Assembly (NCBI GenBank): GCA_903863195.1
Contig: CAIPAY010000109.1
Location: 1-45,154, forward strand
Length of the DNA stretch: 45,154 bases
DNA from: an uncultured Holophagaceae bacterium
Lineage (GTDB): Bacteria > Acidobacteriota > Holophagae > Holophagales > Holophagaceae
Reading direction: 5' to 3'
Below are positions 34,082 through 43,047 of this stretch, one piece after another; the first letter of the stretch is position 1; every line of letters begins with the position of its first letter. The position numbers and the translations under genes were made by a program. The notes beneath the pieces are model-generated. The model saw only the letters and a list, made by a program, of their open reading frames with translations. It had not been told where the DNA came from and did not search any database.

Positions 34082-36859
34082 TCAGGAGCTGGACACCGCG
34101 GCGCCCATGAGGCGCTCATGGATGGCTCCCGCGGCCCGGCGGCCCTGGCCCATGGCCAGGATGACGGTGGCGCCGCCGGTGATGACATCGCCGCCGGCAT
34201 AGACGCCAGGCAGGGAGGTCTCGCCGGTCTCTTCATTGACCACCACGACGCCGCCCTTGAGGGTCCGGAGGCCCTTCTCGGTCATGGCGATGAGCGGGTT
34301 CACATCAAAGCCCAGCGCGACCACCAGGGTCTCGCAGGGGATCATGATGCGCTCGTCGGTCATCTTGGGGCTGCGGCGGCCGTCGGGACCGGGCTCGCCC
34401 AGCTCCATCACGGCGCACTCGGCGTGGGTCATCCAGCCCTTCTCGCTGCCGTGGAGCTGCACGGGAGTGGTGAGGAACTTGAACTCAACGCCCTCCTCGT
34501 GGGCGTGCTCGAGCTCCTCGCCGCGAGCCGTGGACTCCTTGATGGTGCGGCGGTAGACCACCGTCACATGCTCGGCGCCCATGCGGCGGGCGGCGCGGGC
34601 GGCGTCCATGGCGGTGTTGCCGGCGCCCACGATGATCACATTCTTGCCGATGGTCACCGGGGTGCTGTATTCCGGGAACAGGTCGGCGCGCATGAGGTTG
34701 ATGCGGGTGAGGAACTCGTTGGCGGTGTAGACGCCCTTGAACTCCTCGCCGGCAATCCCCATCATCTTCGGCAGGCCGGCGCCGGTGCCCATGAAGATGG
34801 CGTCATTCTCCTTGCGCAGATCGTCCAGGGTCATGCTGCGGCCGATCAGGGTGTTCATGACGAACTTCACGCCCAGGCGCCGGAGGGTGTCCACTTCCGT
34901 GTCCACGATCTTGTTGGGCAGGCGGAACTCGGGGATGCCGTAGAGCATCACGCCGCCCGGCTTGTGCAGGGCGTCGTAGACCGTGACCTGGTGGCCCTTC
35001 TTGATGAGCTCGCCGGCGACGGTGAGGCCCGCGGGGCCCGCGCCGATGACGGCGACCTTCTTGCCTGTGGCGGCCTCGACGGGCGGCAGCTCCGTGGAGC
35101 CGAGCATGGAGTCCGCGGCGAAGCGCTCGAGGCGGCCGATGGAGACGGGCTCACCCTTGATGCCGATGACGCACTTGATCTCGCACTGCTTCTCCTGGGG
35201 GCAGACCCGGCCGCAGACCGAGCCCAGGGGCGAGCTCTGCTTGATGACGCGGGCGGCGCCCTGGGGATCACCCTTGACGATCTCCATGAGGAAGGCCGGG
35301 ATGTCGATGCTGACGGGGCAGCCGTCGATGCAGGCGGGGTGCTTGCACATGATGCAGCGGGCGGCTTCCAGCTTGGCCTGCTCGGCCGACAGGCCGAGGC
35401 TGACCTCGTCGAAGTTGCAGACACGCAGCTCGGGCGGCTGGCAGGCCATGGCCTGGCGGGGGATCTTCATCTTCTGGCTGGGCTTGATGGTGTTCAGGTC
35501 CAGGTTCTTCCAGTCGAGGTCGGTGACGGGCTCGTTCAGGTACTGCGAGTAGTCCACGGGACCTGTGGCGGCCACGCGGCCGATCTTGCAGTCCTCGGGG
35601 CTGCAGATGTCCTTCTCCTCGGACTTGTACCAGTCCTGCCGCATGCGCAGCATGTTGAAGTCCACCTTGTGGCCGTCGAAGTCCGGGCCGTCGAAGCAGG
35701 CGAACTTGGTCTGGCCGCCCACGGAGACGCGGCAGCCGCCGCACATGCCGGTGCCGTCGACCATCAGGGCATTGAGGCTGACCAGGGTGAAGATCTCGTG
35801 GGGCTTCGTCAGGTCGGCCACGGCGCGCATCATGGGCAGGGGGCCCACGGCGACCACCTGGGCGACGGGCTCCCGGGCGATGATGTCCTTGAGGGCGTCG
35901 GTGACCAGGCCCTGGCGGCCCAGGGTGCCGTCATCGGTGGTGACGATGAGCTCGGCCGAGGCCGCGCCCAGCTCGTCCGCCAGCAGCACGCGCTCCTTGC
36001 TGCGGCCGCCAAGGATGGTGATGACGCGGCGGCCCTGGGCGTGGAGCTCCTCGGCCGCGGGCAGGATGGCGGCGGAACCGTAGCCGCCCGCCATCAGCAC
36101 GATGGTGCCTTCCTCGACCAGCTCCGTGGGGGTGCCCATGGGACCGGCCACGGCGTAGAGGCGGTCGCCGGCGCTGAGCTTGCCCATGGCCTGGGTGGTG
36201 GCGCCGACTTCCTGCATGATGAAGTGGATGTAGCCCTTGCGCGCGTCGCCGCCGGCCAGGGTGAGGGGGATGCGCTCACTCTCCGGGAAGGGGGCGACCA
36301 TGAAGAACTGGCCCGGCTTGCGGCCGCGGGCCACCTGGGGGGCCTGGACGATGAAGGACCAGGTCTCCGGGGCGATGAGCTTCTTCTCCAGAATCAGGTA
36401 GCCGTCCTGGGTCTCGGCGTCGGAGGCATAGAGGGACTTCCCCTTGAGCAGGGGCAGCATGAGGTAGTCCTCGGCCTCGATGTGGTCGCGGATCAGGTCC
36501 ACCAGCCGCTGGCCCAGCAGGGTCAGGGAGCGGGGGGCGCGGACCTGGCCGTCGTTGATCTCGGCCAGCAGCTGCAGCGTCAGGTCCCACATCTGCCGGT
36601 GGTCCTCGAAGAGGCGCTGCAGCAGGGACTCGGCGCCGATCTCCTCCAGCAGCGGGAAGAGCTCGCGCTCCTCGGCCTCGTTGTGGGGCCGAAGCACCTC
36701 GTAGATCCACTTGGCGCCGGCATCCACACCCGTCCAGTCGCTGGCGACCAGGGCTTCGGACATCCGGGTCAGACGACCCAGGGCTTCTTCGTGCGTGGCG
36801 TGCCAGTTGGGCGTCGGCAGGTTGCCAGAGCTGATCAACTTCGGGGCCGAGTTGGACAT
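34082..36859 (-). CDS. Hemerythrin-NfnA-NfnB-like fusion (ferredoxin/NAD(P) oxidoreductase)
   Basis: About 925 residues from the ATG at 36859 (GGAGG 6 nt upstream; an ATG at 36877 lacks a site). Part 1 (about 18-140) is a hemerythrin HHE domain with H23, H59-x3-E63, H87 and H126-x3-E130. Part 2 (about 145-415) is NfnA/SudB/PyrK-like with the [2Fe-2S] site 'DGTGMCGGC' (C373, C376, then C388). Part 3 (about 470-925) is NfnB/SudA/GltD-like with 'CIMCKHPACIDGCP', 'CGRVCPQEKQCEIKC', 'VIGAGPAGL' and 'IIVGAGNTAMDAA'. NfnAB couples NADH, NADPH and ferredoxin; sulfide dehydrogenase is the alternative. It heads the nifJ operon. Confidence 0.92.
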   Translation of the reverse strand: MSNSAPKLISSGNLPTPNWHATHEEALGRLTRMSEALVASDWTGVDAGAKWIYEVLRPHNEAEERELFPLLEEIGAESLLQRLFEDHRQMWDLTLQLLAEINDGQVRAPRSLTLLGQRLVDLIRDHIEAEDYLMLPLLKGKSLYASDAETQDGYLILEKKLIAPETWSFIVQAPQVARGRKPGQFFMVAPFPESERIPLTLAGGDARKGYIHFIMQEVGATTQAMGKLSAGDRLYAVAGPMGTPTELVEEGTIVLMAGGYGSAAILPAAEELHAQGRRVITILGGRSKERVLLADELGAASAELIVTTDDGTLGRQGLVTDALKDIIAREPVAQVVAVGPLPMMRAVADLTKPHEIFTLVSLNALMVDGTGMCGGCRVSVGGQTKFACFDGPDFDGHKVDFNMLRMRQDWYKSEEKDICSPEDCKIGRVAATGPVDYSQYLNEPVTDLDWKNLDLNTIKPSQKMKIPRQAMACQPPELRVCNFDEVSLGLSAEQAKLEAARCIMCKHPACIDGCPVSIDIPAFLMEIVKGDPQGAARVIKQSSPLGSVCGRVCPQEKQCEIKCVIGIKGEPVSIGRLERFAADSMLGSTELPPVEAATGKKVAVIGAGPAGLTVAGELIKKGHQVTVYDALHKPGGVMLYGIPEFRLPNKIVDTEVDTLRRLGVKFVMNTLIGRSMTLDDLRKENDAIFMGTGAGLPKMMGIAGEEFKGVYTANEFLTRINLMRADLFPEYSTPVTIGKNVIIVGAGNTAMDAARAARRMGAEHVTVVYRRTIKESTARGEELEHAHEEGVEFKFLTTPVQLHGSEKGWMTHAECAVMELGEPGPDGRRSPKMTDERIMIPCETLVVALGFDVNPLIAMTEKGLRTLKGGVVVVNEETGETSLPGVYAGGDVITGGATVILAMGQGRRAAGAIHERLMGAAVSSS

Positions 36860-36934
36860 GGATGCCTCCAGATCCATTCAGCATGAGATGTTCAGGTCCT
36901 GATTTCTTTGTCTAAAAACCTAAGTAGGAATACT

Positions 36935-36950
36935 TGTGATCCATGGCACA
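36935..36950 (-). promoter_or_regulatory. CRP-like site upstream of the Nfn fusion
   Basis: TGTGA-TCCATG-GCACA, one base off a TGTGA-N6-TCACA dyad, 75 nt before the start at 36859. A second small dyad, CCTA-AG-TAGG (36919-36928), lies between it and the gene. Confidence 0.55.
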
Positions 36951-37003
36951 GAGAGCTGTTATCGCATGGACTTAGGTGCGATCAATAGATTCTCAAATGG
37001 TTA

Positions 37004-39610
<2,607 letters not shown>

Positions 39611-39710
39611 GGGGTTCTCTGGGCTGCGCTCATGGTAGCGACATCTTCGTTGGATGCCCCCCGGTCTCCCGCCGCGCTGCGGTAGGCTGGAGCACCCCGG
39701 AGGCCGGACC

Positions 39711-40157
39711 TTGGAACAACTCGACGACTTTCTGCCCTATGCCCAAGGCTGCCTGAAGCACCCTTCGGAGCGGGCGCGTCTGGAGACGATCCTGACCCTC
39801 TGGACCGCGAAGTGGACCGGCAAGAAGCGGGTGCTGGACTTCTCCCGCAGCCTCCACGGCGCCTACCTGCACTTCAACCAGTTCATGGACGGCAAGTGGG
39901 TGCAGGCGTTCACCTTCGTGGCCACCCGCCGGGAGGGGGTCTGCCTCCGCGGCCCCGATGTGGACCGGGCCCGCAAGTCCCACAAATACCGCCACAACCC
40001 CCTGGACTCGGCCCCCCTGGACGCCCTGTTCGAGACCTGGTCCCTGCACCTGGAGGCCCGCCCCGCGGGCCATGCGGTGGAGTTCTTCCTGGAAGAGACC
40101 CCGGACGAGACCTGGGCCGCCTGCCTGGCCGAGGCCTTCCAGCACCTGGGCGCCTAA
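39711..40157 (+). CDS. Hypothetical protein, TTG start
   Basis: About 148 residues, no family recognised. A TTG at 39711 with GGAGG 6 nt upstream is the best start; an ATG at 39654 in the same frame has no ribosome-binding site. The protein is soluble-looking with no signal peptide or membrane segment, aromatic-rich ('LHGAYLHFNQFMDGKWVQAF') and has mixed alpha/beta potential. It lies immediately upstream of the pheA leader region on the same strand and divergent from the histidine kinase. No partner can be inferred. Confidence 0.6.
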   Translation: MEQLDDFLPYAQGCLKHPSERARLETILTLWTAKWTGKKRVLDFSRSLHGAYLHFNQFMDGKWVQAFTFVATRREGVCLRGPDVDRARKSHKYRHNPLDSAPLDALFETWSLHLEARPAGHAVEFFLEETPDETWAACLAEAFQHLGA

Positions 40158-40202
40158 GGGTTGCAGGACCGCGCGGATTCCGGCAAAGTTGTTGGAACCG
40201 CC

Positions 40203-40271
40203 ATGTCCACCTCCCGCCGCTTCTTCTTCTTTAGCTTTCGCACCTCGGGTGCGAGGCTGAGCGGCGTCTAG
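40203..40271 (+). CDS. pheL: Phe-rich leader peptide of the pheA attenuator
   Basis: A 22-codon frame, ATG to TAG, with five Phe codons in six (RRFFFFSF; TTC TTC TTC TTT AGC TTT at 40221-40238). It lies 67 bp before pheA. Such a cluster of the codon for the pathway end product, followed at once by alternative hairpins and a terminator, is the classic layout of transcription attenuation by ribosome stalling. When Phe-tRNA is short the ribosome would pause on 40221-40238. The upstream Shine-Dalgarno sequence is weak (TTGGAA), which is usual for leaders. The peptide itself probably has no function. Confidence 0.85.
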   Translation: MSTSRRFFFFSFRTSGARLSGV

Positions 40272-40328
40272 ATTCAAACCCGCTTCCGCCTTCGCCCCCG
40301 AGTCCAACCGGCTCGGGGGCTTTCATTT
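40239..40328 (+). promoter_or_regulatory. pheA transcription attenuator (pause hairpin, antiterminator, terminator)
   Basis: Pause hairpin: CGCACC-TCG-GGTGCG (40239-40253), directly after the Phe codons. Terminator: GCCCCCGAG (40294-40302) pairs perfectly over 9 bp with CTCGGGGGC (40312-40320) and is followed by TTTCATTT. Antiterminator: CTCGGGTGCG (40244-40253) can pair with CGCCCCCGAG (40293-40302) with a single mismatch in ten, which would consume the left arm of the terminator. Stalling at the Phe codons would free 40244-40253 and allow read-through; completion of the peptide to 40271 would block it and favour termination. Confidence 0.82.
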
Positions 40329-40338
40329 GGGGATCCCC

Positions 40339-41433
40339 ATGACCCAGCCCGACCCCTCGCACCTCGCCGGCCTCCGGCAGGCCATCGATGCCGTCGATGA
40401 CCAGCTGCTGGCGCTCCTCAACCAGCGGGCGAAGCTCGCCTCGGAGGTGGGCCGCATCAAGACGGCGGCCTCGCCCGAGGCGCTCTTCCATGTGCCCCGG
40501 CGGGAGCGGGAGGTGCTGGCCCGCATGGAGGCTGCCAACCCCGGACCCTTCCCCTCGGCGGCGGTGCGCAACGTGTTCCAGGAGGTCATGAGCGCCTGCC
40601 TGAGCCTGGAGAAACCTCTGCGGGTGGCCTTCCTCGGGCCCGAGGGCACCTTCACCCACCTGGCCGCGCGCCAGCAGTTCGGCGGCTCCAGCCAGGCCCT
40701 GCCCCTGGGCACCATCGGAGCCGTGTTCCAGGCTGTGGAGCGCCAGCGGGCAGACTACGGCGTGGTGCCCGTGGAGAACGCCACCGAGGGCGCCGTGGAG
40801 TCCACCCTCGACGCCTTCCTGGAGAGCCCGCTCCGCATCTGCGCGGAGATCCTGCTGCCCGTGGACCAGGCCCTGCTGGTGCGGTCCGACCTGGACCTGA
40901 GCGCCGTGCGCCGGGTCTACTCCCATCCCCAGGCCCTGAGCCAGTGCCGGGGCTGGCTGGAGACCCACCTCGCCCACGCGGACCGCATCGAGGCGCCGTC
41001 GACTTCCGAGGCCGCGCGCCTGGCCCGGGAGGACGCCGAGGGCGCCGCCGTGGCCTCGGAGCTGGCCGCGGACCTCTTCGGCCTCAAGGTCGCCGAGACC
41101 CAGATCCAGGACCTGGCGGCCAATGCCACCCGCTTCGTGGTGGTGGGGCCCAAGGGCTCCGAGCCCACGGGCCGGGACCGCACCACCCTGCTGGCCCTGG
41201 CCCAGGACGGGCCCGGCGCCCTGCTGCACCTGCTGGAGCCCCTGGCCCGGCGCGGCCTGAACCTGAGCCGCATCCAGAGCCGGCCCACGCGCCGGAAGCT
41301 CTGGGAGTACGCCTTCTTCCTGGATGTGGAGGGCCATGAGGCCGACCCGGCCATGGCCGAGGTCCTGGTGGAGCTGCGCAGCGTCTGCGCCTCCCTCAAG
41401 GTCCTGGGCAGCTACCCCCAGGCGTCTCTATGA
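40339..41433 (+). CDS. pheA: Bifunctional chorismate mutase / prephenate dehydratase (P-protein)
   Basis: 364 residues from the ATG at 40339 (GGGGAT upstream). It makes prephenate and then phenylpyruvate for Phe synthesis in the cytoplasm. Domains: type II chorismate mutase (about 7-90, 'GLRQAIDAVDDQLLALLNQR', given in part), prephenate dehydratase (about 95-275, 'VAFLGPEGTFTHLAA', 'VVPVENATEGAV', 'ANATRFVVVG'), and ACT domain (about 285-364, 'DGPGALLHLLEPLA' and 'LSRIQSRPTRRKLWEYAFF'), the Phe-binding feedback site. It is preceded by the Phe attenuator and overlaps the frame upstream of the DAHP synthase, so Phe controls it both in transcription and allosterically. Confidence 0.96.
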   Translation: MTQPDPSHLAGLRQAIDAVDDQLLALLNQRAKLASEVGRIKTAASPEALFHVPRREREVLARMEAANPGPFPSAAVRNVFQEVMSACLSLEKPLRVAFLGPEGTFTHLAARQQFGGSSQALPLGTIGAVFQAVERQRADYGVVPVENATEGAVESTLDAFLESPLRICAEILLPVDQALLVRSDLDLSAVRRVYSHPQALSQCRGWLETHLAHADRIEAPSTSEAARLAREDAEGAAVASELAADLFGLKVAETQIQDLAANATRFVVVGPKGSEPTGRDRTTLLALAQDGPGALLHLLEPLARRGLNLSRIQSRPTRRKLWEYAFFLDVEGHEADPAMAEVLVELRSVCASLKVLGSYPQASL

Positions 41434-41486
41434 ATCTGAGCAGCGCCCCCCGCCCCCGTCACCCCGCCACATCAAGGAAGCCCGCC

Positions 41487-42806
41487 ATGAACTGGACCCC
41501 TGATTCCTGGAAGCAGCGCCCCGCCGCCCAGCAGCCCACCTACCGCGATCCTGAGGCGCTGGGTGCCGCCCTGGCCGAGCTGGCCGAGCTGCCGCCCCTG
41601 GTGGTGGCCGAGGAGATCGACCACCTGGGCGTGCTGCTGGCCGAGGCCGCCTCGGGCAAGCGCTTCCTGCTGCAGGGCGGGGACTGCGCCGAGGCCTTCG
41701 CGGACTGCCGCGGCGGACTCATCCAGGACAAGCTCCGGGTGCTGCTGCAGATGTCCGTGCTGATCACCCACGGCGGCCGCACCGGCGTCGTCCACCTGGG
41801 CCGCATCGCGGGGCAGTACGCCAAGCCCCGCAGCGGGAACACCGAGGTGGTGGACGGCCGCGAGGTGCCGGTCTACCGGGGCGACCTCATCAACAGCCTT
41901 AGCCCGGACCAGCGGGAGGCGGACCCCGCGCGGCTGCTGCAGGCCTACCACCGCTCGGCGGTCACCCTCAACCACCTGCGGGCCCTGGTGGACGGGGGCT
42001 TCGCGGACCTGCACCACCCCGAGCACTGGGACCTGCCCTGGAGCCGTGAGGACGCGGGCCACTACCTGGAGACCCTCGACCAGGTGCGGGCATCCCTGGA
42101 CTTCGTGCAGCGCCTGGGCGGCCTGCCCGAGAACCTCCGCACCGGTGAGCTGTTCACCAGCCATGAGGCCCTGCACCTGCCCTTCGAGACCGCCCTGACC
42201 CGCTGGGTCCCGGAGCAGGAGGCCTTCTACAACCTGGGCGCCCACTTCCTCTGGATCGGCGAGCGCACCCGGCAGCTGGACGGCGCCCACCTGGAGTACA
42301 TCCGCGGCCTGGCCAATCCCATCGGCCTCAAAGTCGGCGCCTCGATGAAGCCCGAGGAGCTCAAGAAAGTGCTGGCCCTGCTCGATCCCCACCGGCAGTC
42401 GGGCCGCCTGACCCTCATCACCCGCTTCGGCGCTGGTCGCGCCGAGGCCGTGCTGCCCGCCCTCATCGAGGCCGCCCGGGCCGAGGGCCACCCCGTACTC
42501 TGGAGCAGCGACCCCATGCACGGCAACGGCACCCAGACCCCCTCGGGCCTGAAGACCCGCGCCTTCGGGGACATCCTCCTGGAGCTGCAGGAAGTCGCCG
42601 AGATCCACCGCCGCCTGGGCTCGCGCCTGGGCGCCGTGCACTTCGAGCTGACCGGCGAGCCGGTCACCGAGTGCACCGGCGGGGTCGAGGGCCTGGCCGA
42701 GGCGGACCTCCAGCGCGCCTACAAGAGCGGCTGTGACCCCCGCCTCAACCGCAGCCAGAGCCTCGAGATGGCCTTCCTCCTGGCCCGGATCATCCGGGAG
42801 AGCTAG
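41487..42806 (+). CDS. 3-deoxy-7-phosphoheptulonate (DAHP) synthase, class II
   Basis: 439 residues from the ATG at 41487 (MNWTPDSWKQRPAAQQPTY), which matches the class II N-terminus and has an AAGGA site; an ATG at 41430 overlapping the pheA stop is an alternative. It condenses PEP and erythrose-4-phosphate as the first step of the shikimate pathway. Family motifs: 'LLQGGDCAEAFADC', 'GRIAGQYAKPRS', 'YRGDLIN', 'TSHEALHLPFETALTR', 'GLKVGASMKPEELKKV', 'LWSSDPMHGNGTQT', 'GAVHFELTGEPVTEC'. Directly behind pheA, it should be under the same Phe attenuator, linking pathway entry to Phe supply. Confidence 0.95.
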   Translation: MNWTPDSWKQRPAAQQPTYRDPEALGAALAELAELPPLVVAEEIDHLGVLLAEAASGKRFLLQGGDCAEAFADCRGGLIQDKLRVLLQMSVLITHGGRTGVVHLGRIAGQYAKPRSGNTEVVDGREVPVYRGDLINSLSPDQREADPARLLQAYHRSAVTLNHLRALVDGGFADLHHPEHWDLPWSREDAGHYLETLDQVRASLDFVQRLGGLPENLRTGELFTSHEALHLPFETALTRWVPEQEAFYNLGAHFLWIGERTRQLDGAHLEYIRGLANPIGLKVGASMKPEELKKVLALLDPHRQSGRLTLITRFGAGRAEAVLPALIEAARAEGHPVLWSSDPMHGNGTQTPSGLKTRAFGDILLELQEVAEIHRRLGSRLGAVHFELTGEPVTECTGGVEGLAEADLQRAYKSGCDPRLNRSQSLEMAFLLARIIRES

Positions 42807-42942
42807 GGATTTTGCCACGCAGCCCCTGCCGGGACTCATGGCCTGGGGGGGGGCTGCCGAAAAAAACTCGACAACGGTTGGGCAAGCCGAAGGTGTCCCT
42901 ATCCTGAATCAGGCGATAAGGATGGAATTTAATAGGGAAAAA

Positions 42943-42956
42943 TTGATCAAAATCAA
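42943..42956 (+). promoter_or_regulatory. Perfect FNR-type box upstream of the PKD lipoprotein
   Basis: TTGAT-CAAA-ATCAA matches the FNR/ANR/DNR consensus in all ten defined positions, and the flanking A and T extend the dyad. A TAGTCT hexamer at 42976-42981 is at about the right distance for a -10 box with the FNR dyad centred near -40. It lies 92 bp before the start at 43048. The cognate FNR is not encoded in the window. Confidence 0.75.
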
Positions 42957-43047
42957 TACGTATTTATCCAGCCGTTAGTCTTTTCTGGCTATTTTCATCA
43001 TGTGGTCTCAAGGTAATTAACGATATTCCCTTCCCGGAGAGTGGTTT

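Noticed and set aside
42819..42857. Inverted repeat GCAGCCCC/GGGGCTGC as terminator of the DAHP synthase gene
   Set aside because: It is followed by an A-run rather than a T-run on the plus strand and has a long loop, so it does not fit a rho-independent terminator.
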